DNA of 64,000 nucleotides from Henriciella sp. (GTDB taxonomy: Bacteria > Pseudomonadota > Alphaproteobacteria > Caulobacterales > Hyphomonadaceae): the NCBI GenBank assembly GCA_013214545.1, contig JABSQB010000004.1, forward strand, positions 1 to 64,000. The letters are read 5' to 3'. This document shows positions 18,690 through 26,514 of this stretch, piece after piece. The translations under genes were made by a program, and so were the position numbers. Below the pieces are notes generated by a model that was not told the origin of the DNA, made no database searches, and worked only from the letters and a program-made list of their open reading frames with translations. How positions within the stretch are numbered: position 1 is the first letter of the stretch; each line of letters begins with the position of its first letter.

Positions 18690-19562
18690 ATGATCAAGAT
18701 TGCCTATCTCGCATCCAAAAAGACTCTGCCAGGGTCGCCGCTGCGCCGCTCTGATGCTTTTGAACACGACCGGATGATGTACGCCTTGCGCGCGCCGTTT
18801 GCCGAGCTTGGCATGGAAGTAATCGATGTCGACTGGGCGGATGAGACCCAAAACTGGGCCGAATTTGACGCCGCCATCATCGGCACGACCTGGGACTATT
18901 GGGATTATGCCGAACAGTTTCTGGAGACGCTCGCATCCATTGAGCAGGTGACGCCCCTCTTCAATTCGGCGGACCTGGTCCGTTGGAACAGTCATAAAGG
19001 CTATCTCGAAGATCTTGCCAAGAAAGGCGCGCGCCTGATCCCGACGCTGTGGATTGATGAGGTCGACGACGCCGCATTTGCCAGCGCGTTCGAAACCCTG
19101 GGCAGCGATGATCTGGTCTTCAAGCGCCAGGTCGGCGCCAGCGCCGATGGGCAGTATCGTCTGTCTCCATCCGATCCTCGCCCCGACATGCCCTATCCAA
19201 TGATGGTGCAACCCTTCCTGTCCAGGATCCAGGAAGAGGGCGAGTATAGCTTCATCTTTATTGACGGGGATTTTTCGCACGCCCTGCTCAAACAGGCCAA
19301 GGCCGGCGACTATCGGATTCAATCGTCTTATGGCGGGATCGAAACCAAGATTTCGCCAAGCGCCGAGGACCTGGCAGATGCGAAATCCGTTCTCAACACG
19401 CTGGATGCGCCGCCCCTCTATGCCCGGGTCGACATGCTGCGCGGCGAAGATGGCCGCTTGTTGTTGATGGAGCTGGAACTAATCGAGCCGTATCTTTATC
19501 CGCTCGAAGGCGATCAGCTTGGGCCGATAATGGCCGCCGCCATCAAAGCCCGGCTCGGCTAG
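18690..19562 (+). CDS. ATP-grasp family ligase-like protein
   Basis: 290-aa protein with an ATP-grasp layout, possibly making an amide or ester bond on an unknown substrate. The ATG at 18690 (MIKIAYLASKKTLPG) is chosen for its purine-rich leader; an upstream start at 18651 would add 13 atypical residues. Features: Rossmann-like start, GTTWDYWDYAEQF (about residues 66-78), WNSHKGYLEDLAKKG, the nucleotide-binding strand LVFKRQVGASADG, EGEYSFIFIDGDFSHAL, and the metal-binding end LMELELIEPYLYP. This arrangement is like glutathione-synthetase-like proteins and the cycloserine-pathway protein DcsG. The assignment to DcsG-like is inference. It overlaps rlmB's end by 4 bases (convergent). Confidence 0.65.
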   Translation: MIKIAYLASKKTLPGSPLRRSDAFEHDRMMYALRAPFAELGMEVIDVDWADETQNWAEFDAAIIGTTWDYWDYAEQFLETLASIEQVTPLFNSADLVRWNSHKGYLEDLAKKGARLIPTLWIDEVDDAAFASAFETLGSDDLVFKRQVGASADGQYRLSPSDPRPDMPYPMMVQPFLSRIQEEGEYSFIFIDGDFSHALLKQAKAGDYRIQSSYGGIETKISPSAEDLADAKSVLNTLDAPPLYARVDMLRGEDGRLLLMELELIEPYLYPLEGDQLGPIMAAAIKARLG

Positions 19563-20323
19563 CGCGCCGCGGCATAGAAGGCGATCGCTGCCGCATTCGA
19601 AACATTCAGACTTTCCATCTCCGACGCGATCGGAATACGGGCGAGTTCCGCGCAGGCTTTCGCAACCCCCGGCCGCAGACCGGGGCCTTCGGCGCCGAGG
19701 ACGATGGCCAGTTTGTTAGAGCCGGACACGGCGGCCTCGATCGTCGCTTCACCTTCGCCTGCAAGACCGACCGTGTGATAGCCAGCGTCGCTTAAAGCCT
19801 CGAGCGCGCGAGCAATATTAACCACCCTGCACTCCTGTACGGTTTCTATCGCGCCGACAGCGGATTTCGCCACGATACCCGTGATTGCTGGGGCGTTGCG
19901 GGTTTGCAGGATCAGCGCACCGAATCCGAACGCCGCGGCCGAGCGAAAAATCGCGCCCAGATTATGCGGATCGCTAACCTGATCGAGCACGGCCACACGC
20001 TGGATTCCTGCGCCGACTATCTCGTCCAGATGTACAGGTTCCAGCGGTTCGAACTGAGCCGCCAACCCCTGGTGAACAGCATCGCGCGGCAGCAAGGCAT
20101 CGATCGCGGCAGGCTCCAAAACCTCGCTTCGCGAGACTTGTGTGCCGAGTCGATCAAGCCCGTTCCGGGTTCCGACAAGGCGTTTCAATCTACGCTTCGG
20201 ATTGGCCAGCGCGGCACTCACCGCGTGGACGCCCCAAAGCCAGTTTTCGCCGCTGCCCTGCGGGCGGCCAGACATTTTTCGTCTGTGTGAATTAGGACGG
20301 TTGCGTGGGCGGGGCTTGCTCAT
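19559..20323 (-). CDS. rlmB: 23S rRNA (guanosine-2'-O-)-methyltransferase RlmB-like
   Basis: SpoU/TrmH-family SAM methyltransferase, 254 aa, probably for Gm2251 of 23S rRNA. A basic N-terminus of about 25 residues precedes the substrate-binding domain (WLWGVHAVSAALANPKR). The SPOUT knot then carries VLDQVSDPHNLGAIFRSAAAFG (motif 1, about residues 125-146), LGAEGPGLR (motif 2) and IPIASEMESLNVSNAAAIAFY (motif 3). All three motifs are intact. Divergent from the tRNA-Tyr/tRNA-Gly pair. Confidence 0.92.
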   Translation of the reverse strand: MSKPRPRNRPNSHRRKMSGRPQGSGENWLWGVHAVSAALANPKRRLKRLVGTRNGLDRLGTQVSRSEVLEPAAIDALLPRDAVHQGLAAQFEPLEPVHLDEIVGAGIQRVAVLDQVSDPHNLGAIFRSAAAFGFGALILQTRNAPAITGIVAKSAVGAIETVQECRVVNIARALEALSDAGYHTVGLAGEGEATIEAAVSGSNKLAIVLGAEGPGLRPGVAKACAELARIPIASEMESLNVSNAAAIAFYAAAR

Positions 20324-20418
20324 TATAAGGCCGGTTTCCGGTTGAAAGGCGGAGGTGTCAAAACCCCCTAATGACGGTCGGAATGAGCGACGTCAAATGG
20401 CGTTGTGCAAGACCCTTC

Positions 20419-20503
20419 GGAGGGGTGGGAGAGTGGTTAAATCCACCAGACTGTAAATCTGGCCGCTTTGCGTACACTGGTTCGAATCCAGTCCCCTCCA
20501 CCA
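20419..20503 (+). tRNA. tRNA-Tyr (anticodon GTA)
   Basis: Seven-base acceptor stem ggagggg / cccctcc, discriminator A and an encoded CCA. Anticodon arm ccaga-ctGTAaa-tctgg reads UAC/UAU. A long variable arm makes it a class II tRNA, as expected for bacterial tRNA-Tyr. The T-loop is ttcgaat. Confidence 0.97.
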
Positions 20504-20552
20504 CTTGCACAATTCCGGCGAGAGGCCCATCTTAAAGGCGTCGCACCCGTGA

Positions 20553-20626
20553 GCGGGTATAGCATAGTGGTAATGCACCAGCCTTCCAAGCTGTGTAGCT
20601 CGGTTCGATTCCGTGTACCCGCTCCA
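20553..20626 (+). tRNA. tRNA-Gly (anticodon TCC)
   Basis: Acceptor gcgggta / tacccgc, encoded CCA, anticodon loop ctTCCaa within cagcc...agctg, T-loop ttcgatt. It follows tRNA-Tyr by 49 bases, so the two are probably cotranscribed. A T-run right after the CCA could end the transcript. Confidence 0.97.
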
Positions 20627-20643
20627 ACTTTTTTCTCTAAAGG

Positions 20644-21744
20644 CTAGTATTCGTCGGCGGCAAACATCGTCGCGAGATGATCGATTTCTGGTGTTTCCGT
20701 GTATCCATGCACGGAAAACCTGAAGCCTTCCTTGCGTTCATCGCTGCGAATATTGGCGGCGGCCAGCGCCGACCGTAGTCCGTCGCGGTCCGGCGGATCG
20801 ATGACCAGCGTTCCGCCCCGCGCCGCGCGATCGCTCGGAGACACGAGCCAATTGGCAGGCACTGACGCACACAAAAGATCCAGATGTTCCTGGATTTTCG
20901 TGTGCACTCGTTCCGGCCCGACCCGATCCCAAAGATCCAGCGCCGCATTCGCCATTGCGAAAGGCGCCGGTGATGGTGTGCCGCCGAAGAAGCGCACGGC
21001 CGAATCGGCATAGCGAAAATCGTGGATATCCATTTCGAACGGGTCTTCATGCGAGAACCAGCCGACATCGAGCGGCTGGCTGGTCTCGATCATCTCGTCG
21101 GACGCGTAGAGGAAACAGGCGCCCGGGCCGAAACAGAGAAATTTCACGCCGGTACCGAGCGTAAAATCCGGACGCCACTTGCTAAGGTCAACCGGGATGG
21201 CGCCCGCTGATTGGGCAATGTCGACGACACTGATCGCGCCCCGTTCACGCGCGAGAGCACAAAGTTCACCGACCGGCGCCAGCCGGGACGTGTTCGAAAA
21301 TGCGTGGGTAATGTGGACGAGACCGACCTCACCGTCCCAGGCCTGAGCCCAGGCGTTCATGTCCGTGACATCGCCGCGCATGAACCGGACGCGCCACCCC
21401 ATTCGCTCGGCTTGTTTGAGAACGAAACCGATGGTCGGGAAATCTTCTGCCGAGCAGAGGATCGTGCTTTTATCGGAGCGATCTGGCAAAGCGTAGAGCA
21501 GTTTGGTCAGGCCGCTCGAAACGTTGGTCTGCGGACAAAGATTGCGCGCCGGGCTGCCGAGCAAAACCCCAAGCCGGGTCCGAAATGTATCGAGCACGTC
21601 CAACCAGCCCGGCCAGGCATCACCGCCGAGGGCTTTCCAGGGCTCAAAATAGGCCTGGTCTAATTCGTCCGGAACGCTTTTCGGCAGACACCCAACCGAG
21701 TGCGACAGGAAGTAATTGTCCGGAACGTGGAAGTGCTCACGCAT
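20644..21744 (-). CDS. Class V PLP enzyme, kynureninase-like
   Basis: 366-aa fold-type I PLP enzyme. Predicted Schiff-base lysine is K201 in TLGTGVKFLCFGPGACFLY, laid out as in kynureninases (…KYLNGGPG…). The cofactor-ring aspartate is D175 in VVDIAQSAGAIPVDL. A helical start (YFLSHSVGCLPKSV) replaces the usual longer kynureninase N-terminus; kynureninases are commonly 400+ aa, so this one is short. It overlaps the 3' end of the upstream dioxygenase-like gene by 8 bases and is therefore translationally coupled to it. With that partner, a role in cleaving an N-formylkynurenine-like product is plausible, but the specific reaction is inferred from context only. Confidence 0.7.
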   Translation of the reverse strand: MREHFHVPDNYFLSHSVGCLPKSVPDELDQAYFEPWKALGGDAWPGWLDVLDTFRTRLGVLLGSPARNLCPQTNVSSGLTKLLYALPDRSDKSTILCSAEDFPTIGFVLKQAERMGWRVRFMRGDVTDMNAWAQAWDGEVGLVHITHAFSNTSRLAPVGELCALARERGAISVVDIAQSAGAIPVDLSKWRPDFTLGTGVKFLCFGPGACFLYASDEMIETSQPLDVGWFSHEDPFEMDIHDFRYADSAVRFFGGTPSPAPFAMANAALDLWDRVGPERVHTKIQEHLDLLCASVPANWLVSPSDRAARGGTLVIDPPDRDGLRSALAAANIRSDERKEGFRFSVHGYTETPEIDHLATMFAADEY

Positions 21745-22483
21745 CCGTCTTTGGCTCGAGCTTGTCGCGTTTCACGCCATAAGACGCGCTCCAGCGATCG
21801 GTCATTTCGGCCCGAACGCGCCACAGATCAGGGAAGAATTTCTGCTTCAATCCGGTATTCAGAATCTCCACCGGCCGGCCCTTGAGCGAGTTCGCGGCGA
21901 CCCCGATGGAGCGATAAATGAGCTGCATATGCGCGTTGCGGAACTTCTGAAATTGCTCGTCGAATTCCGCCAATGCCTCGGCCACCATATAAGCTTCATC
22001 ATGCGAATACTCGCTGTCATAGACCTGCTCCAGCGTCCGCTTGCCGCCTTCGAGATAGACCTCGGTGAAGGTCGCCCAAAGATCGGTCGGCATTTTCAGA
22101 AGCACACGAAAGCCCGGACTTTCCTGGCCACTTCCATTACCAAGCAGGAGCCGGATTTCCTGATAATCCTTCGGAGACATGGTCTCTAAAAGGGCCAGCT
22201 GAGTGATCATCATTTCCTGGCAGATATGCACCCGGCGAAACAAAGTGAGCGCTTTCAGAGTCCGTCCGGCCCGCATTTCATCATTGATGTCGAGCAGGGT
22301 CGTGCCCATCAGTTTCATCCACAATTCTTCGACCTGGTGGACGATCATGAATTGCAGTTCGTCGGGATTGCACAAATCTTCGGGCTCTTTCTGACAGGCC
22401 AGAAGTCGCTCCGTGTTGAGATAAATTTCATAGTCGAGCTTGCCCGCTCCACGCATCATTTCGAGATAGTCTTTTCGGTTCAT
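21737..22483 (-). CDS. Tryptophan 2,3-dioxygenase-like heme protein (divergent)
   Basis: 248-aa member of the TDO superfamily. Start ATG at 22483 with ribosome site agaggaa; the longer frame to 22519 lies in a dyad. Retained family features: YLNTERLLACQ, DELQFMIVHQVEELWMKL (active-site His H49), an arginine in GSGQESPGFR (R126), and a probable heme-ligand histidine H185 in FRNAHMQLIYRSIG. Not retained: the GTGGS loop that holds the substrate amino acid in canonical TDO. At that place the sequence is ANSLKGRPVEIL. It is therefore a TDO relative whose substrate may not be free L-tryptophan. It is first in an operon with the kynureninase-like gene; no kynurenine formamidase is nearby. Confidence 0.75.
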   Translation of the reverse strand: MNRKDYLEMMRGAGKLDYEIYLNTERLLACQKEPEDLCNPDELQFMIVHQVEELWMKLMGTTLLDINDEMRAGRTLKALTLFRRVHICQEMMITQLALLETMSPKDYQEIRLLLGNGSGQESPGFRVLLKMPTDLWATFTEVYLEGGKRTLEQVYDSEYSHDEAYMVAEALAEFDEQFQKFRNAHMQLIYRSIGVAANSLKGRPVEILNTGLKQKFFPDLWRVRAEMTDRWSASYGVKRDKLEPKTDA

Positions 22484-22493
22484 CGCTTTTTTC

Positions 22494-22524
22494 CTCTTTT
22501 GAATTGTCGGCAAATTCAAAAGAG
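22494..22524. promoter_or_regulatory. Long dyad overlapping the ribosome site of the TDO-like gene
   Basis: Perfect 12-bp arms (ctcttttgaatt / aattcaaaagag) around a 7-base spacer, starting 11 bases before the start codon of the TDO-like gene. In the mRNA the downstream arm contains part of the ribosome site (aaaagagg). The dyad could thus be either a DNA operator for a dimeric regulator or an RNA hairpin that masks translation. Confidence 0.6.
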
Positions 22525-22663
22525 AAATCAGCTGTGTCCTGTCAGCCAGTCGCGCAGGACGTGTTCCGCCAAAAGAATGATCGGATCGCGGTGCATGCCG
22601 CTTCCATATCAGCGCGCGGCGCGGGCGTACAGCCCCGGCAAGATTCGCGAAAAAATGGACGCC

Positions 22664-23998
22664 TTACTTTGGATGGCAGACCACGGGCATCCAGGAATAG
22701 CCCTTCACAAAGCTGCTGGACACGCGGCTGGGTTCATCAAGCAGTTCCACATGCTCGAATCGCGCAAGGATTTCCTCCCACAGGATCCGTAATTGCAACT
22801 CAGCCAGGCGATTTCCGACACATCTATGGATACCAAAGCCGAAGGACACATGATTTCGGGCTTGCTTCCGGTCGATGATGAGCCGGTTTGGATCCTCATC
22901 CCAGAACGTTTCGTCGCGATTGCCGGAGACATACCACATCGCCACTTTGTCGCCTTTGCGAATGGTCTTGCCATGCATCTCGACATCTTCAAGCGCGGTG
23001 CGCCGCATATAAGCGAGCGGCGTTTGCCAGCGGATAATCTCCGACACCATGTTCGGGATCAGGCTGTGATCTGCTTTCAGTTTCGCATACTGATCCGGGA
23101 ATTTGTTCAGCGCATAGACGCCGCCGGACATGGAATTGCGGGTCGTGTCATTGCCGCCGACGATGAGCAGAATCACGTTGCCCAGCATCTCACGCGGATC
23201 CATATTGGCAGTCGCTTCGCCATGCGCGAGGAGACTCATCAGGTCACCTGCCGGTTCCGCATTCTTCCGGCCCTGGAAAATCTCCCAGAAGACTTGCGCG
23301 CACTGCGTGAGTTCGGCCCGCCATTGCTCCATTCCTCCAGGACAAATGTCCGGGTCGGTTGGATTGGTCGTGACATCGGACCAGCGCGTCAATTCACGGC
23401 GCCGCTCCTGCGGGTAATTGAACAGGGTCGCGAGCATCATCGCCGTCAATTCGATGGAGACATTGTCGACCCAATCGAACGGCTCACCAACCGGCAAACC
23501 ATCAAGGACCGCTTGGGTGCGTTTGCGGATGAGCGGCTCATAAGTCTTTAGTGCGGTCGGCGCGACGGCGGGTTGCGCGGTTTTCCTTTGCGCCGAATGC
23601 TCAGGCTCATCGGCGGTGATGAAGCTCCGGCCAACCAGACTCTCGGTCATGTTGCTGAGCGTGATTCCCCCTTGCGAGGATTCCGAGGAGAAGCGCTTAT
23701 GATCGGAGTCGATCGCAACAATGTCGCGATGCCGGGTGATCGACCAATACGGCCCGAAGAAACTGTCGGGCGTATAATGCACCGGGTCTTCTTTGCGCAA
23801 CCGCTCAAACCGATCCCACATTTTGTTCTGGCGCCAGACTTCGACATCGGCGAGATCTATCGTTTCGAGATCAAGCTCGCTCGCCGGCGGCACAGGATCG
23901 CCGCGCTTGAGATAATGCGGGAGAGATGGCTCGCGATAAGAGAGCACCGGTCGCTCTAGCGTATTGGGTCCCTGATAATGCGTGTCGGCCATGATCAT
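22664..23998 (-). CDS. Cytochrome P450, CYP153-like
   Basis: 444-aa soluble bacterial P450. Heme-binding block is SFGFGIHRCVGNRLAELQLRI (Cys near residue 395). The oxygen-activation helix is LIVGGNDTTRNSMSGGVYAL, and the ExxR helix is MVSEIIRW. The N-terminal part has DPVHYTPDSFFGPYWSITRHRDI, and the C-terminus has the 'WEEIL.RF' and 'FVKGYSWMPV' segments. These resemble CYP153 alkane/fatty-acid omega-hydroxylases. The subfamily is inferred from motif memory, not an alignment. No ferredoxin or ferredoxin reductase gene is next to it, so redox partners must be elsewhere. An imperfect dyad (agtct-gcgct / agcgc-ca-agact, 24007-24035) sits just upstream of its start. Confidence 0.85.
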   Translation of the reverse strand: MIMADTHYQGPNTLERPVLSYREPSLPHYLKRGDPVPPASELDLETIDLADVEVWRQNKMWDRFERLRKEDPVHYTPDSFFGPYWSITRHRDIVAIDSDHKRFSSESSQGGITLSNMTESLVGRSFITADEPEHSAQRKTAQPAVAPTALKTYEPLIRKRTQAVLDGLPVGEPFDWVDNVSIELTAMMLATLFNYPQERRRELTRWSDVTTNPTDPDICPGGMEQWRAELTQCAQVFWEIFQGRKNAEPAGDLMSLLAHGEATANMDPREMLGNVILLIVGGNDTTRNSMSGGVYALNKFPDQYAKLKADHSLIPNMVSEIIRWQTPLAYMRRTALEDVEMHGKTIRKGDKVAMWYVSGNRDETFWDEDPNRLIIDRKQARNHVSFGFGIHRCVGNRLAELQLRILWEEILARFEHVELLDEPSRVSSSFVKGYSWMPVVCHPK

Positions 23999-24149
23999 TC
24001 ATCCAAGTCTGCGCTGCTTGTGAAGCGCCAAGACTAGGCATTTTTGTGGGGGCGTGAATACGTCACTCGACGACAAGCCGCACTTCATCCCGCGTTGCCG
24101 TGGCCGCACCACACCGCCAGAACCAAAATTATATATTCTTTTCAGTGCT

Positions 24150-25079
24150 TTATGAGCGTTTCGCCGTTAAACGCCGGCACAATTCGTCCAATTGTTCGAG
24201 ATCGCCATACTTGATCCGAAGCTCACCGCCTTTGGCGCCTTGGCGAATATCAACTTTCAAGCCGAGCACACGCGCCAGGTCACTCTCGAGCGCTTCAGTA
24301 TCAACGTCCTTGTCGATCGCATTGACCTTGCTCGCGACCGTATCGAGCGCGTTGCCATCTTTCAGGCGCTTCACCAGCGCTTCAACTTCGCGCACCGACA
24401 TAGATTTCGCGACCGCCATGTCGACCACTGGATCAGGATCCGGCGCGCCGAGCGCGGCACGAGCGTGACCCGCAGAAATCCGGCCTTGGCGCAAATGCTC
24501 CCGCGCCGTCTCGCCGAGATTGAGAAGACGCAAAGTGTTGGCGATATGCGCCCGCGATTTGCCGACGCTTTCGGCAAGGTTTTCTTGCGTCCTCCCAAAT
24601 CGCTTGATCAGCGCGCCATAGGCTTCGGCCTCTTCAATTGGATTGAGATCTTCGCGTTGGACGTTCTCGATGATGCCGACTTCGAGAAGTTGTAACTCGT
24701 CCATATCGCGAACGATGGCCGGAATGGTTTTCAGGCCCGCCCGCTGCGCCGCCCGCCAACGCCGTTCGCCGGCAACAATCTGATATTTATTTGGCGCATC
24801 CGGATCCGGTCGCAGGATGATCGCTTGCAAAACGCCTCGTTGTTTGATCGAGGTCGCAAGTTCATCGAGTTCTTGTTCGGAAAAAGTCCGCCGGGGCTGG
24901 GCCGGGTTCGGACGGATGTCCGCGATCTGATATTCATCGACCGGCGATCCACCCGAAGTCGTCGAAGACGGTGACGCAGACGAGGAATCTTCCGGGGTCG
25001 CAAGGCCGACCCCTTCAACCTCTCCGATCAGAGCCGACAGCCCTTTTCCAAGACGGCTTTGTTTAGCGGGAGGGGTCAT
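24150..25079 (-). CDS. parB: Chromosome partitioning protein ParB
   Basis: 309-aa CTP-dependent DNA clamp that loads at parS and spreads, organising the origin. N-terminus KQSRLGKGLSALIGEV is the ParA-stimulating segment. The CTP-binding domain includes IRPNPAQPRRTF, GERRWRAAQRAG (C-motif region, about residues 104-115) and ENVQREDLNPIEEA. The helix-turn-helix is ENLAESVGKSRAHIANTLRLL. The C-terminal dimerisation domain ends LDELCRRL. A Ser/Thr-rich linker separates residues 30-45. ATG start is 3 bases after the parA stop; cotranscribed with parA. Three perfect cognate sites lie 1.4-3.7 kb upstream in this operon. Confidence 0.97.
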   Translation of the reverse strand: MTPPAKQSRLGKGLSALIGEVEGVGLATPEDSSSASPSSTTSGGSPVDEYQIADIRPNPAQPRRTFSEQELDELATSIKQRGVLQAIILRPDPDAPNKYQIVAGERRWRAAQRAGLKTIPAIVRDMDELQLLEVGIIENVQREDLNPIEEAEAYGALIKRFGRTQENLAESVGKSRAHIANTLRLLNLGETAREHLRQGRISAGHARAALGAPDPDPVVDMAVAKSMSVREVEALVKRLKDGNALDTVASKVNAIDKDVDTEALESDLARVLGLKVDIRQGAKGGELRIKYGDLEQLDELCRRLTAKRS

Positions 25080-25082
25080 AGA

Positions 25083-25895
25083 CTATCCTCGCAGCGCGCG
25101 TTCGCGCTTCAACATTTCAGACGCCAGGCGGATGTACGCCTCGCTGCCGGGGCAACGATAATCATAAAGCAAAGCCGGTTTGCCGAAGCTTGGCGCTTCC
25201 GACAGACGCACGTTTCGCGGGATCACGGTATTGTAGACTTTCGCGCCGAGGACAGAGCGCACCTCATCGGCGACCTGGTCGGACAGGTTGTTGCGGCGAT
25301 CATACATGGTCAGCACCACGCCCTGAATATCGAGATCCGGATTGAGACCGCTGCGGACCAACTCGACGGTTTTCAAAAGCTGGCTCAGACCTTCAAGCGC
25401 GAGGAATTCACACTGCAAAGGCACCAATAAGGAGTCGGCCGCCGTCATCGCGTTGATCGTGAGGGCCGAAAGCGAAGGCGGGCAATCGATCAGGATATAG
25501 TCATACTCAGTCAGGCCTCGGCCACCGGCCTCTTCGACATATTTGCGAAGCGCGTTGCGCAAACGGTAGGACCGATGCGGGTCGGTCGAAAGCTCAGTTT
25601 CCACACCGGCGAGGTTCTCATCACCCGGGACGATATCGAGGCGCGGGACGAGCGTGTTCAAAACCGCATCGCCGAGAAATTCGTTGTGGACAACCACATC
25701 ATAGGTCGTCAGCTGACGCTCTGGGCGGGTAATTCCGAGTCCGGTTGAGGCATTTCCCTGCGCATCGAAATCGATGACAAGGACTTTTCGGCCGACCGCG
25801 GCGAGCGCGGTTCCGAGATTGATTGAGGTGGTCGTCTTCCCGACACCGCCTTTCTGATTGGCGATCGCGAGTATGCGTGTGTTAGCGTTCGACAC
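25083..25895 (-). CDS. parA: Chromosome partitioning ATPase ParA
   Basis: 270-aa Walker-type ATPase that moves ParB-parS complexes. Deviant Walker A is KGGVGKTTT (residues 15-23). Walker A' is VIDFDAQGNASTGLG and Walker B is YDYILIDCPPSLSALT. Starts with GTG at 25895 ([14 protein letters not shown]), overlapping the 3' end of rsmG by 14 bases. Its start codon lies inside a partial parS match (cacgtgaaac). Short, chromosomal (Soj-type) ParA without the N-terminal HTH found in plasmid type Ia proteins. Confidence 0.97.
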   Translation of the reverse strand: MSNANTRILAIANQKGGVGKTTTSINLGTALAAVGRKVLVIDFDAQGNASTGLGITRPERQLTTYDVVVHNEFLGDAVLNTLVPRLDIVPGDENLAGVETELSTDPHRSYRLRNALRKYVEEAGGRGLTEYDYILIDCPPSLSALTINAMTAADSLLVPLQCEFLALEGLSQLLKTVELVRSGLNPDLDIQGVVLTMYDRRNNLSDQVADEVRSVLGAKVYNTVIPRNVRLSEAPSFGKPALLYDYRCPGSEAYIRLASEMLKRERALRG

Positions 25896-26514
25896 GTGAA
25901 ACCTCCGAGATTTTCAAAACAGCCCCATCCCCGCTCACGCTGGGAATCGCTTCATAGGCGAATCTCCAAGATTCCAAGGCATCCGTCAATTCCTCTTCCC
26001 AGCGTCTTCCTTTCGGAATCACCCCATAAGCGCCCTGGGCGAACCAGGGCTCGGCATATTCGATTAATTTCGGCAACGGCGCGAAGGCGCGCGCCGTTAT
26101 ACAATCGGCATGAACGGGCTTAATCGCTTCAACCCGACCCTGGATGACTTTTGCGGGTAAATCGGCCGCCTGAATGGCCGCGCGAAGGAAGGCGCATTTC
26201 TTTCCGACACTCTCCACCAAGGAGAATCTCGCGTCAGGGTCAGAGGCGCATGCCGCCAGGATCAAAGCCGGAAATCCAGACCCGGATCCAAGATCGATCG
26301 TATGTCCCGTGGCCGGAATATGCGGCTGAAGCTGAATCGAATCGAGGACGTGCCGGCGCCAGACGCGGCCAAATTCTGCCGGACCAATCAGATTGGTTTT
26401 GCGGCGCCAGCCATCGAGCTCGCCAACAATGATCTGAAGTCGGTCGAGTGTTTCACGTGAAACATCGACATAGTCCTTCAGGTCGTCTGGGCCGAACCCA
26501 TCCTCGTCACGCAT
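25882..26514 (-). CDS. rsmG: 16S rRNA (guanine-N7)-methyltransferase RsmG
   Basis: 210-aa SAM methyltransferase for G527 of 16S rRNA (loss gives streptomycin resistance in other bacteria). The ATG at 26514 is preferred over 26550 because the longer form intrudes 44 bases into mnmG. Motifs: [22 protein letters not shown], then [18 protein letters not shown] (SAM site, about residues 76-93). Contains a perfect parS site near its 5' end, which reads VSRETL in the protein. It overlaps mnmG by 8 bases and parA by 14 bases. Confidence 0.95.
   Translation of the reverse strand: MRDEDGFGPDDLKDYVDVSRETLDRLQIIVGELDGWRRKTNLIGPAEFGRVWRRHVLDSIQLQPHIPATGHTIDLGSGSGFPALILAACASDPDARFSLVESVGKKCAFLRAAIQAADLPAKVIQGRVEAIKPVHADCITARAFAPLPKLIEYAEPWFAQGAYGVIPKGRRWEEELTDALESWRFAYEAIPSVSGDGAVLKISEVSRVER
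26449..26464. promoter_or_regulatory. parS: parS site 1 (in rsmG)
   Basis: tgtttcacgtgaaaca, a perfect 16-bp palindromic parS, the ParB loading site. It lies in the 5' part of rsmG and encodes VSRETL. Confidence 0.95.

Noticed and set aside
20419-20626. tRNA pair as a phage or island attachment site
   Set aside because: No integrase, no direct repeat of a tRNA 3' end and no foreign-looking genes nearby.
22793-23551. 252-codon plus-strand frame inside the P450 gene
   Set aside because: Opposite strand of conserved P450 motifs.
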